A DNA stretch of 64,000 nucleotides from Malus domestica (lineage: Eukaryota > Streptophyta > Magnoliopsida > Rosales > Rosaceae), in assembly GCF_042453785.1 (NCBI RefSeq), contig NC_091673.1:5854501-5918500 (forward strand). Direction: 5' to 3'. The translations under genes and the position numbers were made by a program. The notes beneath the pieces are model-generated. The model saw only the letters and a list, made by a program, of their open reading frames with translations. It ran no database searches and was not told the DNA's origin. Of this stretch, positions 1 through 10,689 are shown in pieces; the stretch's first letter is position 1; each line of letters starts with the position of its first letter.

Positions 1-65
1 AATCAGTCAATTTCCTCTGATTACATTTTTGTTCTAGCTAAAGCTACCACATCTATATATATATA

Positions 66-649
66 ATGGCTTCATGTGATGGAAAGCTTGAAGTAGAAGT
101 TGAGGTGAAGTCTCCTGCACAAAAGTTTTGGGAAGCCCTTAGGGACTCCACCACTGTCTTCCCCAAGGCATTTCCTCATGACTACAAAAGCATCGATGTC
201 CTCGAAGGTGATGGCAAAGCTGTTGGATCCGTTCGGCTTATTACATATGCTGAAGGTAGTTACATGCATATATTATCTTACTATGTACTTAAATTATAAA
301 TTCACGTACATCTGAGACAAATTTACAGTTTGACAAGAGATCACTTCCTTATAAATAATGTATTTCCTTGCCGGTAGGTTCTGCACTTGTGAAAGTATCA
401 AAGGAGACGATCGATGCAGTGGATGAAGTCGGAAAGGCGGTTGCTTATAAGGTGATCGACGGAGATCTGCTCAAGTACTACAAGAGCTTCAAGTGCACCC
501 TAACCGTGACTCCCAAGGGAGACGGGAGCTTGGTGAAATGGTCGTCTGTGTATGAGAAAGCACACGAACAGGTTCCCGAACCAAGCATCATCAAGGATTT
601 TGCTGCCAAGAACTTCCTGGAGCTCGATGCCTATGTTCTGGTTAATTAA
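66..649 (+). CDS. MLP-like protein (Bet v 1 superfamily), copy A, intact
   Basis: Major latex protein / Bet v 1 family: small cytosolic proteins with a hydrophobic ligand pocket, linked in the family to stress and defence; the ligand here is unknown. Two exons, 66-255 and 378-649, joined by a GT (256) / AG (377) intron of 122 bp, give 153 aa, close to the usual ~150. Family landmarks: N-terminal GKLEVEVEVKSPAQKFWEAL, the glycine-rich loop region LEGDGKAVGSVRLI (about residues 46-59), and the C-terminal VIDGDLLKYY and KGDGSLVKW stretches. The start is the first ATG of the MASCDGKLEV frame and agrees with copy B. The intron splits a Gly codon, the usual MLP position. The promoter lies outside the window. 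A damaged duplicate lies 5.4 kb downstream. Confidence 0.93.
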
Positions 650-1085
650 TTATTTGCAAGCTTAAATAAGCTAGCTTTGGAGATCATTGGAGTTTTTCCT
701 TAATATACAATGGCCAAATAAATAAGATGAGTCGAAGTATGCATGCTAATGCACATAGCTGGTTTTATCTAAACCCAAATCTGTAAGCAGATTGCATCCT
801 ATTATATTTTGGGTTTGGATCTTGTACTTTTATATGCTAGTAATGTTTCAATGTTTGTGTCCCCTCACTTTCACTTTTATCGCACGTACAATTTGAAAGA
901 AGAAAAAGAAAAACATGTCATTTGGAATAGCAGTACTTTTTTTCTAATTTATTTATTTTTGATTTTTTTTTAAATATAAAGATTTAGCTGGTTCCTTCAC
1001 CATGATAATCCAACCTTCTAGTGGTCGAAAAAACTCACAGCATTACTTTAATTTTTGAGTTTGGAGGTAAGTTAACAAAGGACAG

Positions 1086-1310
1086 AGTGAGTTACCTCAT
1101 TGGGAAGGAGATACTCTTTGGATCTCTTTCACCAAAGTTACCGGATCAAGTGATTTAGACTTTTAAAATTTTATCCAACGGCTCACTTGTTTTGATCATT
1201 TAAAAGCTATAATAATTTTTAACCGTTAAATAAAATTTAAAATGTTCGAATCACTTGATTTAATGATCTTGATAGAAAAGATCCGAAGATGATCTATTTC
1301 CCCCTCATTA
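1086..1310. mobile_element. MITE-like element in block A
   Basis: About 220 bp. It begins with a GGAGATACTCTTTGGATC-type end and closes with an inverted, imperfect relative (AAAGATCCGAAGATGATC). The inside contains two inverted matches around AACGG...AACCGTT. The same unit occurs at about 9430-9650 in block B. It has no coding capacity. The rest of 650-2381 holds AT-rich sequence in which I see no gene. Confidence 0.5.
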
Positions 1311-2381
1311 GACCCAATGATCAATTCCCGAGTCAGAGCCTACCAATCACCTTGGATCACATTTATTTCTTCATTTATTTTTTACGAAAGCACATTTATT
1401 TCTTCTTTTGCCTACCTCTTTCCTTACGCTTAGTTCTTGTCTAAAGATAAGTCAATAAGAAAACTAGTGGTTGAGTTGAGTGGAGGCATGTTCTTCTCCT
1501 TATTTAATAGGACTTCGTTGCTGAAATTTCAGCAAGAGATCTTACTTACACTTAATTTCAAGTGAACATATATCTAAATTTTGATTTTTTTAATTAAAAT
1601 TTGAACACGTATTCTTTAGGGATTGGATGTAAGCTGAAATTTCTGCTGAAATGTTCAGCTGCGAAGTTACTTCCTTTTCTAAATTGGAGGGCGGGGTATT
1701 TGCTACGGGATGGATAGATCGTCCAAAGACATGATTAATTAAGTCCGATATGATTTTGTGCCACTTTTGTAATATCAAAGCACAAATAAGTTTAATTATT
1801 GCTATTTGATGCAGTACAGGAGCTAGAAATTGCTGTCTTAAAAAAATTAGACCAAATATAGTAATAACTGTAGAAAATTAATTTTTTTTTGGATAATTTA
1901 AAAAGTTTATATATACCTTATCTTCGAATTTGTTGCAATGTCATACATTTCATTACTTGTTTATCAATTTCTCTGTTAAATGCTGATGTAGCATGAGAAG
2001 AGATTCACTTTCTATTAAAAAAATTAATAAAAAATTAAAAAATGAAAAAAATATTAACTAAATATTAAAAAATTAATTAAAAAAACAAAAAAAAAACGCC
2101 GAAACCTGGTTTCTTTGAAGTCAAAAGGATCAAAAGCAAATCCATTGCTCTCTCTTTATCTGTCAGGTTCGTCTTTGTACTCTCTCTTTTTATTACTTTT
2201 CTGCTTTATTTCTTTGAATTTTGTATTTTTGCTTCATTTCTCGGACATTATGTTTGATACAAGAAAACCCACCTCAGAAAGTTTGGTTCTTGGCAAGGGT
2301 TTTGCTGCTGCTGCTGCTACTTGATTGTACATACTCTCTCCTCTGTATCTCTCTCTCTTCCAGAGGGTGTGTTTCTGTGAA

Positions 2382-4457
2382 ATGGGTGCTCAAGATTTCT
2401 GGGTTTTCATTTTTGTTATTGGGTTTTGCTTACAAGCTCGGGTTTCGAGCTCTCAAAACCTGACATGCAATCCAAATGATTTGAAGGCATTGGAGGATTT
2501 CATGAACGGTATAGATTCTGTGATTGATGCGTGGGGTAGCAATTTCTCATCTGATTGCTGCAAATGGGCAGGCATCACTTGCAATTCTTCTTCCTCTCTC
2601 GGATTGAACGATTCCATTGATACTTATAGAGTGGTTAAGTTGGAGCTTCCAAAGAGAAGGCTAGTGGGAAATCTCTCTGCATCTTTAGGCACTTTGGACC
2701 AGCTTAGAACCCTCAATCTCTCTCAAAATTTCCTCAAACACTCGCTTCCAATTTCGCTCTTCCATTTGCCGAATTTAGAGTTCTTAGACTTGAGCTCTAA
2801 TGATTTTTCCGGCCCCATTCCTTTCGATATCGAATTGCCTTCAATCCGGTTGCTTGAAATTTCTCAAAACTTTTTGAATGGTACCCTTCCGGCCAGCATC
2901 TGTGACAAGTCTACTCAGCTTCGAGCACTGAAGTTGGCTGTGAACTACTTCTCTGGCAACCTCCCACCAGGTCTTGGCAATTGTACTTCCGTGGAGGACC
3001 TCCGTCTAGGCATGAATAATTTCAATGGCGGTGTGCCCGAAGGTCTATTTCGTCTGCGAAAGCTAACCCAGTTGAACATTCAAGATAACAAGCTTTCCGG
3101 GGTGCTCAGCGAAGAATTCGGTAACCTCATTAATCTTGTTCATTTGGATATCTCAACTAATGAATTTTCAGGAACCATCCCAGATGTTTTCCACAGGCTT
3201 GGAAGATTACAGAATCTTGTATTCCATTCAAATCGTTTTGGTGGTCGGATACCCCCTTTCTTGTCGAGTTCCTCGACCATCTCTTTGCTTAATTTGAGAA
3301 ACAATTCATTGCAGGGCACAATTGATCTTAATTGTTCAGCAATGACTAGTTTGACCACTCTTGATCTCGGTTCCAATCAGTTTGATGGGCCTATTCCCTC
3401 CAATCTTCCCTCTTGTCGACATTTGAATAATGTCAATCTTGCCCGTAACAACTTCACGGGCGAAATACCAGAAAGCTTCAAGAGTTTCCATAGCCTCTCT
3501 TACCTCTCGCTGTCAAATTCCAGCGTTTCCAATATCTCTTCTGCCTTACAAATTTTACAGCAATGCCGGAACCTGACTACTTTGGTTCTCACCTTGAACT
3601 TCCGCGGCGAAGAATTTCCTGCTGATCCGACCCTTCATTTTGAAAAGTTGAAGGTTCTTATTATTGCAAATTGTAGGCTCACAGGTGTAATACCTCAATG
3701 GTTGAGTACTAGCAGCAGATTGCAATTTTTGGATATATCGTGGAACCAATTGCAAGGAACAATTCCAGGCTGGTTTGGCAATTTTAGCAGTCTTTTCTAC
3801 TTGGACATGTCGAATAATTCACTTACGGGTGAAATCCCTATAAGCTTAACTGGATTACCGAGCCTCAATAGTGGGAGGATCTCCATTGAGGAACCTTCCC
3901 CTGATTTCCTTCTACTCATGAAGAGGAATGTAAGTGCACGAGCGTTGCAGTACAATCAAGTGTGGCGATTTCCACCGACGCTGGGACTAAGTAACAATAA
4001 TCTTAGCGGACCAGTCTGGCCCGAGTTTGGGAAACTGAAATTGCTTCATGTTTTGGATCTCAAGTTCAACAGTCTAGCAGGACCGATTCCGAGTAGTTTA
4101 TCTGGCATGTCCAACTTAGAGACTCTGGATTTGTCTCATAACAAGCTTTCGGGGACACTCCCGCCTTCGCTGGTCAATCTCAACTTCTTGTCCAAGTTTA
4201 GCGTTGCAGACAATCAGTTATATGGGGTGATCCCTACAGGAGGTCAGTTTTCGACCTTCTCAAGTTCAAGCTTTGAAGGGAACAGTCTTTGCGGATACGA
4301 TGCTTCCCCTTGTCCAGCAGGACTGGATGCTCCTCTGCGAACATGGTTCGGGAAATCGAGCAAGGATTATACAGGAGTTATTGCCGGAGTCGGTGTTGGA
4401 TTTGTATTTGGAATAGCATGTTTCATTGGAATAGATAGGTACGTCTGGACATTTTAA
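2382..4457 (+). CDS. PSKR1-like LRR receptor ectodomain, kinase domain missing
   Basis: 691 aa, single exon. It resembles the phytosulfokine receptor PSKR1, a plasma-membrane LRR receptor kinase of about 1000 aa. Visible: signal peptide (MGAQDFWVFIFVIGFCLQA), LRR N-cap with paired cysteines (SDCCKWAGITC), about 20 LRRs, and the PSK-binding island region (EPSPDFLLLMKRNVSARALQ, about residues 505-525). After it come the last LRRs, a C-terminal cap and one membrane segment (VIAGVGVGFVFGIACFIGI). The frame stops a few residues later. No kinase motifs were found in any frame up to 5400. The start was set at ATG 2382, not the in-frame upstream ATG 2325, because the signal peptide follows it directly. 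It is either a receptor-like decoy or a truncated pseudogene; the intact 2 kb frame keeps both open. Confidence 0.85.
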   Translation: MGAQDFWVFIFVIGFCLQARVSSSQNLTCNPNDLKALEDFMNGIDSVIDAWGSNFSSDCCKWAGITCNSSSSLGLNDSIDTYRVVKLELPKRRLVGNLSASLGTLDQLRTLNLSQNFLKHSLPISLFHLPNLEFLDLSSNDFSGPIPFDIELPSIRLLEISQNFLNGTLPASICDKSTQLRALKLAVNYFSGNLPPGLGNCTSVEDLRLGMNNFNGGVPEGLFRLRKLTQLNIQDNKLSGVLSEEFGNLINLVHLDISTNEFSGTIPDVFHRLGRLQNLVFHSNRFGGRIPPFLSSSSTISLLNLRNNSLQGTIDLNCSAMTSLTTLDLGSNQFDGPIPSNLPSCRHLNNVNLARNNFTGEIPESFKSFHSLSYLSLSNSSVSNISSALQILQQCRNLTTLVLTLNFRGEEFPADPTLHFEKLKVLIIANCRLTGVIPQWLSTSSRLQFLDISWNQLQGTIPGWFGNFSSLFYLDMSNNSLTGEIPISLTGLPSLNSGRISIEEPSPDFLLLMKRNVSARALQYNQVWRFPPTLGLSNNNLSGPVWPEFGKLKLLHVLDLKFNSLAGPIPSSLSGMSNLETLDLSHNKLSGTLPPSLVNLNFLSKFSVADNQLYGVIPTGGQFSTFSSSSFEGNSLCGYDASPCPAGLDAPLRTWFGKSSKDYTGVIAGVGVGFVFGIACFIGIDRYVWTF

Positions 4458-4505
4458 GGAGAGTACATCCTTCTTTTTATTTTATTTGTATTTGGAATAG
4501 CATGT
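4401..4505 (+). repeat. 21-bp direct repeat at the truncation point of the PSKR1-like gene
   Basis: TTTGTATTTGGAATAGCATG plus T occurs at 4401-4421 and again at 4485-4505, an 84-bp offset. The first copy encodes part of the membrane segment. After the second copy the frame would read VFGIACTFTLVV, which looks like a natural continuation of the segment, before meeting a stop. The interval therefore looks like a small insertion or tandem duplication in the membrane-segment codons. Confidence 0.7.
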
Positions 4506-5423
4506 ACATTTACGCTCGTGGTCTAATGTATAGAGTCGTAGCTTATGGTTGTGTGAGTGAGAGAAATTCCAGCACCGACATATTCGTATGCATCGACACT
4601 CACACACGAATGATGGGAGGTGTCGCATACGAACGTGTGTGCAAGAATCTCTCCCAAGTGATGAAGGTGGATTCCTTTGAATGTAACAAAAGAACAGCAT
4701 ATGAAATGGAAGGGTTGCAAATTAGATAATACTTGGCTCAGACCATGCATGAAGAGCTCCTTAGTTTACCCACTTACACATGCCTAAAGACCATGCCTGG
4801 AGAGCTCCAAATTATGGACATAGATCCTCTCCGGTTCTCACTATTTAGAGTCCAAAGAGTAAGAAATCCGGATCACACAAGTTGAATCTGACAGTTCTTA
4901 TTAACTCAATACCCATGCCCACTTCACACAAATTACAGACCCTAGTCACTCTTTCTCTCTCTTGAACTATCCAAATTTTCTAGTCTCCCAAGGCTCCAAA
5001 CAATGAGATGCAACGATAATCCAAATTCACCACCACAATCGAATTATGAGGCCCGATCGTCGAACTAACTAACCGATACGACCTACACACGGAAAAAGCC
5101 ACCCCTAATCGACGTTTGGGCTGGTTTAAGTCTCCCTCCATTGCCCGAGCCAAATGCAGGTCCTCACTTGTGCTTTCTTAGTTTCAAAAGGCCTTGGGCT
5201 AATTACGACCTAGGAACTATACAGCAATTAAAGTATTGGGCCCTTCTCCCATTCCTTGCACATTCATGATGCATGTGAAAGCTACCAGTTTTTGTGGTGT
5301 TTCTGAGGGAGGTTAATAAAGTGGCAGTTGAGCTTATTCTTACTGAATTTAAGACCTCCAAAGCACTCAAACTAGTATATATATGGATCCCTATTCTCAG
5401 AAATCTCAAGCAATTCTTTAAGA
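4506..5423. other. Intergenic, no gene seen
   Basis: Open frames here are short and overlap one another antisense. No family motif, kinase remnant or RNA gene was recognised. The right end is the promoter region of MLP copy B. Confidence 0.5.
5376..5384 (+). promoter_or_regulatory. Probable TATA box of MLP copy B
   Basis: TATATATAT lies about 105 bp before the copy B start codon. The spacing suits a transcript start near 5410 and a short 5' UTR. The matching site of copy A would lie outside the window. Confidence 0.45.
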
Positions 5424-5703
5424 AAATCAGTCAATTTCCTCTGATTACATTCTTGTTCTAGCTAAAGCTACCACATCTATATATATAAAATGGCTTCATG
5501 TGATGGAAAGCTTGAAGTAGAAGTTGAGGTGAAGTCTCCTGCACAAAAGTTTTGGGAAGCCCTTAGGGACTCCACCGTCTTCCCCAGGGCATTTCCTCAT
5601 GACTACAAAAGCATCGATTTCCTCGAAGGCGATGGCAAAGCTATTGGATCCGTTCGGCTTATTAAATATGCTGAAGGTAGTTACATGCATATATTATCTT
5701 ACT

Positions 5704-5883
5704 CAGTGACGGATCCAGGTTTTCAAGATCAGGAGGTTCCAACATAAAAGCTTAAAAAAAAATATATATATATATATTAGACTAATTTGGTTCTAAATCA
5801 CTATTTTCTATTGAATTTGGTTCATAGAATAAATCAAGATTAATCTCAAGGGTAATAAAACCAACAAATTCTCCTCAACAACT
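5704..5883 (+). mobile_element. hAT-like transposon, one end (inside MLP copy B intron)
   Basis: Starts with CAGTGACGGATCC directly after the 8-bp target copy ATCTTACT (5696-5703). The partner end is at 7248. An 8-bp target duplication and a CA(G/C)TG(A/G)CGGATCC terminus fit the hAT superfamily. No transposase frame is visible. Confidence 0.7.
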
Positions 5884-6613
5884 AGGGATGGACAAATACC
5901 CATTGATTATGGGTAATCGCGGTTACCCGCCCATTTAAATTAAACGGTTATGGTTATGGGTAACCGTTTAGATAAATAAACGGTTATGAGTATAACCGTT
6001 TACCTACGAAATTTAAATGGACGGTTATGAGTATTAACTGCGGTTATAAACGGGTAACCGTTTACCCATTTATTTTATATATGTAAAACTAACACAAACC
6101 ATGTTCTCGATCCAATAATACTTAGCTCCCAATAAATTAGCGAGGAATTCATCGGTCATTCTCTCAATAACATTGCTACAGGAATGATGATTCTCATCAT
6201 CAAGGAATTCGTCAAATTAATTTAAATTCCTTGCGGGTAACCGTGAAATTGACAGAAATGCTTTGACAAAAATGTCTTCTAAACAATTTTTGTAACCCAA
6301 TAATACTTAACAAATATTATATTTACCTTCATTGGTAACAGTTAAAAATATCGTATGTAAACTATTATTTCAATTATTGGAATGGTATAAGGACTTAAAA
6401 AATTAAAATACGAAAATGTATGATGAATGTACCTATAACGGTGTTTAATTATAAAAAAAAAAAAGAAAATTATGACAAATTTTTTTAATTTTCAAGTTGT
6501 TAAAAAATATGTAGATGGGTGAAAAAGGGGTAATGAAAAAAAAAAAGATAAACGGGTTAAAAAGGGTAAATAAGTAAACAGGTATTAAACGTTTACGGTT
6601 AAATGAGTATGAA
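5884..6613. mobile_element. Second transposon piece, rich in GGTAACCG/CGGTTAT motifs
   Basis: Begins TAGGGATGGACAAATACCC and is full of short direct and inverted copies of a GGTTAT/GGGTAACCGTTTA motif. A related piece starting TAGGGATGTGCAACGG lies at 9126-9290. Together they flank the inverted MLP segment. The type is probably a non-autonomous hAT relative; the superfamily is not proven. Confidence 0.5.
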
Positions 6614-7247
6614 GTAATGACATGTTTTTCTTTTTCTTCTTTCAAATTGTACGTGCGATAAAAGTAAAAGTGAGGGGACACAAACATTGAAACATTACTA
6701 GCATATAAAGTACAAGATCCAAACCCAAAATAATATAGGGTGCAATCTGCTTACAGATTAGGGTTTAGATAAAACCGGCTTTGTGCATTAGCATGCATAC
6801 TTCGACTCATCTTATTTATTTGGCCATTATATATTAAGTAAAAACTCCAATGATCTCCAAAGCTAGCTTATTTAAGCTTGCAAATAATTAATTAGCCAGA
6901 ACATAGGCATCGAGCTCCAGGAAGTTCTTGGCAGCAAAATCCTTGATGATGCTTGGTTCGGGAACCTGTTCGTGTGTTTTCTCATACACAGACGACCATT
7001 TCACCAAGCTCCCGTCTCCCTTGGGAGTCACGGTTAGGGTGCACTTGAAGCTCTTGTAGTACTTGAGCAGATCTCCGTCGATCGCCTTTCCGACTTCATC
7101 CACTGCATCGATCGTCTCCTTTGATACTTTCACAAGTGCAGAACCTACCGGCAAGGAAATACATTGTTTATAAGGAAGTATTCTCTTGTCAAACTGTAAA
7201 TTTGTCTCAGACGTACGTGAATTTATAATTTAAGTACATAGTAAGAT

Positions 7248-7790
7248 CACTGGCGGATCCATGTAGGGACCCGGGACCCTTCGGAAGCCCAAAGAAACAC
7301 TTGTGATCGACCTTCGGGACCCTCCAACAATTTGGGCAGGTGTAGTGGAGAGGCTTGTTGCCTCCATGGATGTGCAGGCAACAGTGCTTATAACAAAGAA
7401 GAAGAAGAGGTTTTTAATTTTTGTTTTAAAAGACCTAGCCAAAACGACAACGTTTTTTAGCTTGGTCATTATAAAAAATTTAAAAAGTAAAATATCTCTA
7501 TTTCCTCTACAGAGCCCGAGAACCCCGGTCTTTTCCAATATCCCCAAATTATATTTAAGAACTCTCAGCCTCAATCGTCGCAACCTTCCAACTTTAAACC
7601 CAAATTACCCTATTCCCCACCACCATTTGCCATTCCACCGCCTTTAGCTGCCTAATTTAATTTCTTCCAAATTCATATAAGTTTTTTAATCCTAGACTCT
7701 AGTCCCAACTCCCAATTAATAAGATATATGTTACATTAGCAAATTTTATCTTTCTAGAGTCACTAATTGTGTTTATGTTGACCCTAAAAA
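7248..7790 (-). mobile_element. hAT-like transposon, other end (relocated by inversion)
   Basis: Starts CACTGGCGGATCC directly after AGTAAGAT (7240-7247), the reverse complement of the target duplication next to the 5704 end. The inner boundary near 7790 is uncertain. Short open frames inside show no transposase motif. Confidence 0.6.
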
Positions 7791-9120
7791 CTACAAAGCC
7801 TACGTGGTGCGCATACCGAGTAATCTATGAGCTAACTACGTCATTCGGTTGAATGCGGGACGTGCCAACTCAACGGCCGATGAGTAAAATGTGTTGACGT
7901 TGCGTTGAGCGTGCGGCTGACTTCGTCTTGCAATTGCGACCGAGGAAGGAACAATCTCGGCCTCTTGGGTTCTCGAACCTGAAGACAAGGCTACTATTCT
8001 TACGAAGTTCACAAATCGTCGTCGTCGGATTCGGTCACAGTGATGGTATTCGTCAGAGTGAACTCATGCCGAATCGACACCAAAGTGTAAGGGTACAAAT
8101 ACTCAAAGCGAATATAAGTCTTAACAGTAAACGTGGTTCGGCCGTCGGAATGCCGAACTCTAAATCCCACTTGTGAGTATCCAATCATAAAATAACTCGG
8201 CGTGCAAATTGCCGAGCCCAGTAAAATGTAACACCTCACTTCGCCGAGAAGGCTGATGAGATGACCTCGACCAATAAGGATTCGGAAATCCTTCTCGACC
8301 AAGACTTGGATAAATAACTAGTCGCCCTCAACGCAGTGCTGTTTATGCCAACTGAAGATGCTGCGAGATCGGCTGATTCTACGGCGTCAGTGCTGTTTAT
8401 GCCAACTGAAGATATCACCGGTTGCCTTCACAGTGCTGTTTATCCAAACTGAAGGTGTGTCAGCGAAAAGAAAAAAGAAAAAAATCTCAAGGTTGTTGAG
8501 AGAATTTGCGCAAGGCAGTTATGTGTTGAAATTGTCGAGGCCCTCAATGCTGCACAACCTTTATGTATTTATAGCGTTGGATATCTACCTGGCACAACCT
8601 GATGGTGCTTGTAGAGTCCAACTGCAATTCTTTTCCGCGGAACTGAAATTAATCCGCATCAGAGAATTACCATATCCTTCAGATAGATGTTCACAATTTT
8701 CCAAACCTCACAAAAGCCTATCCAAATAAAAGTCTTATCATCATAGCCTAGCCTAGCCTACCTAGGCTTGTCATCATTATCTAAGACTATTAAATCTTAG
8801 ACTTATCACATCACCACCAGAGCCAAGCCTATCTAGGCTTTTCCATAATCCATCCGTGCATGCACCATGACTTTTCAAACCTCATCTACCAAGTTTCTCC
8901 AGTCTAATAGCAGTAATCCCAAGTTCACTCGAACTGTACTTGTTTGAAGATATAATGCTAAGATAATCCAAATTAAAAAATAATTACTGTGACAAAAACC
9001 ATAATATTATCCTTTAACAAAAATATCTTCACTTTTTCATCCGACAGTTGAGAACTATGCTTACTCAACGGCCTCGATTACACGGCCGATGGTGTAAATT
9101 TGAGTCCAAACAGTTATGTT
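7790..9120. other. Unclassified repeat, possibly a solo LTR
   Basis: No gene recognised. It contains internal short repeats (GTGCTGTTTATGCCAACTGAAG occurs in variant form three times near 8335-8455) and CTAGCCTA-type repeats near 8745-8840. A TATA-like TGTATTTATAG at about 8564 and CGGCCGATG motifs near both margins (about 7875 and 9080) would suit an LTR. Its exact ends were not found. Confidence 0.35.
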
Positions 9121-9125
9121 GCTGA

Positions 9126-9290
9126 TAGGGATGTGCAACGGTTATGGCGGGCGGGTAACCGCGGTTATTTACCCATAACCATTTATGCTCATACCCGCAT
9201 AACCGTTTACCAGTTGGGTAATTGCCTAAACGGTTATACCCATACCCATAACTGTTTATAAATGGTTAACCATACCCATAACTGTTTAAT
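9126..9290. mobile_element. Second transposon, other piece
   Basis: TAGGGATGTGCAACGG followed by dense CGGTTATACCCATACCCATAAC repeats in short variants. It resembles 5884-6613. The direct homology to block A (ATATAAAAATTTAGCTGG) resumes immediately afterwards, so this piece marks the right edge of the rearranged insert. Confidence 0.5.
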
Positions 9291-9429
9291 TTTTTAATTT
9301 TTGAACTTTTTAAAATATAAAAATTTAGCTGGTTACTTTACCATGATAATCCAACCTTCTAGTGGTCGAAAAAACTCACAGCATTACTTTAATTTTTGAG
9401 TTTAGAGGTAAGTTAACAAAGGACAGAGT

Positions 9430-9650
9430 GAGTTCCCTCATTGGGGAGGAGATACTCTTTGAATCTTTTCCACCAAGGCCATTGGATCAAGTGATCTGAG
9501 CTTTTAAAATTTCATCCAATGACTCACCTGTTTTGATCTCTAAAAATATATAATAATTTTTAACCGTTTGATGAAATTTAAAAGACCCAAATCATTTGAT
9601 CTAATGATCTTGATGGAAGAGATTTGGAGAGAATCTATTTCCACCTCATT
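9430..9650. mobile_element. MITE-like element in block B
   Basis: Counterpart of the element at 1086-1310, with point differences and intact ends. Present in both blocks, so it was inserted before the duplication. Confidence 0.5.
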
Positions 9651-10072
9651 GGACGCAATGATCAATTCCCTAGTCAGAGCCTACCAACCACCGTGGATCA
9701 CATTTATTTCTTCTATTTTTTTATTTTTTTATTTTTTAGAAAGCACATTTATTTCTTCTTTTGCCTACCTCTTTCCTTACGCTTAGTTATTGTCTAAAGA
9801 TAAGTAAAAAAGAAAAGTAGTGGTTGAGTGGAGGCATGTTCTTCTCCTTATTTTCTAAATTGGAGAGTGGGGTAATTGCTACTAGATGGATCGATCGTCC
9901 AAATGCATGATTAATTAAGCACGATATGATTTTGTGCCACTTTTGTAATATCAAAGCACAAATAAGTTTAATTATTGCTATTTGATGCAGTATAGGAGCT
10001 AGAAATTGCTCTTCTAAAAAAAATTAGACCAAATATAGTAATAACTGTAGAAAATTAAATTTTTTTTAGGTA

Positions 10073-10455
10073 AATTATATAAAACTACCTCAATTATTGG
10101 GTTATTAACAGTTTCATATATCGTCTTTAAAAAGTATCAATGTCATACCTTATCTTCGAATTTGTTGTAATGTCATACCTTCCGTTAGTTGTTTGTCAAT
10201 TTCTCTGTTAAATGCTGACGTGGCATGAAACGGGACCCACTTTCTATTAAAAAAATTATAATAAATTAATAAAATATTAACTAAATATTAAAAAATAAAA
10301 AATAAACAAAACAAAATAACAAAACAAAACCCATATCCCATCACCCCACCCCCCCCCCCCCCCCCCCCCAAAAATGCCGAAACCCCATCCTTCCCATCTT
10401 CCCCATCCCATCCGTTGTCCCCCCCATGCCACGTCAGCATTTAACAAAGGGAGTG
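10073..10455. mobile_element. TIR element remnant with poly-C tract
   Basis: TTAAATGCTGACGTGGCATG near 10210 is matched in inverted form by CATGCCACGTCAGCATTTAA near 10430, framing an AT-rich centre and a C run at about 10349-10369. The design (ACGTGGCA-bearing inverted ends, C-rich inner sequence) resembles the Mutator-like element at 20697-21925. Copy A of the block keeps only a truncated form near 1970-2100. Confidence 0.5.
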
Positions 10456-10689
10456 TCTCAACAACAGCCTTTTGGATTGAATGATTTGATTCAAACAAAG
10501 CAGGGTCAACAACCTTTTTGGCGTCCTTGAAAATTTGACACTTCACTCCATAAGAGGTACGTGTAGAATTGTCCATGAATTGTTAATTGACTTGGCATGC
10601 ATATACACAGGCCACGAGGATCATGCATTATAATCTAGGATTATAATCCATAATTACAATCATTAAAATCGAAAAAACACTACTAGTAT

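Larger units (their letters stand above)
1..2090 (+). repeat. Segmental duplication, copy A (MLP block)
   Basis: The first bases of the window recur from about 5426, and the homology continues past the MLP gene. Sequence at 855-918 recurs inverted at about 6610-6680. Sequence at about 975-2090 recurs directly at about 9310-10310. Both copies carry the same MITE, so it predates the duplication. Copy A probably begins left of the window. Its right edge lies in AT-rich sequence just before the PSKR1-like gene. Confidence 0.85.
5490..7144. pseudogene. MLP-like copy B, split by a transposon, exon 2 inverted
   Basis: Exon 1 is on the plus strand at 5490-5676 (one Thr codon fewer than copy A). Exon 2 is on the minus strand at 7144-6888 and carries an in-frame 15-bp deletion: GKAVAYKVIDGD of copy A reads GKAIDGD. 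Exon 1 keeps its donor and exon 2 its acceptor, but they face each other on opposite strands and cannot be spliced in cis. The intron is interrupted 27 bp after the donor by a hAT-like terminus. An 8-bp flank, ATCTTACT, is found next to both element ends, inverted at the exon 2 side. The reading frames are otherwise undamaged, so the break looks fairly recent. Confidence 0.88.
5424..10310 (+). repeat. Segmental duplication, copy B (expanded and rearranged)
   Basis: Second copy of the MLP block. Order: exon 1 (direct), transposon end, second element, inverted 3' flank + exon 2 + half intron, other transposon end, unrelated repeat, second element, then direct 3' flank from about 9300. About 2.1 kb in copy A has become about 4.9 kb here. 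Confidence 0.8.

Noticed and set aside
4502..4750. Possible kinase remainder of the PSKR1-like gene just downstream
   Set aside because: Frames on both strands lack G-loop, catalytic-loop or DFG motifs.
7230..7647. Opposed 114- and 117-codon frames as transposase pieces
   Set aside because: No hAT transposase motif; they overlap antisense and probably reflect low stop density only.
10277..10576. 99-codon minus frame with a Gly/Trp-rich stretch
   Set aside because: Product of the poly-C tract and C-rich element sequence; no family match or splice context.
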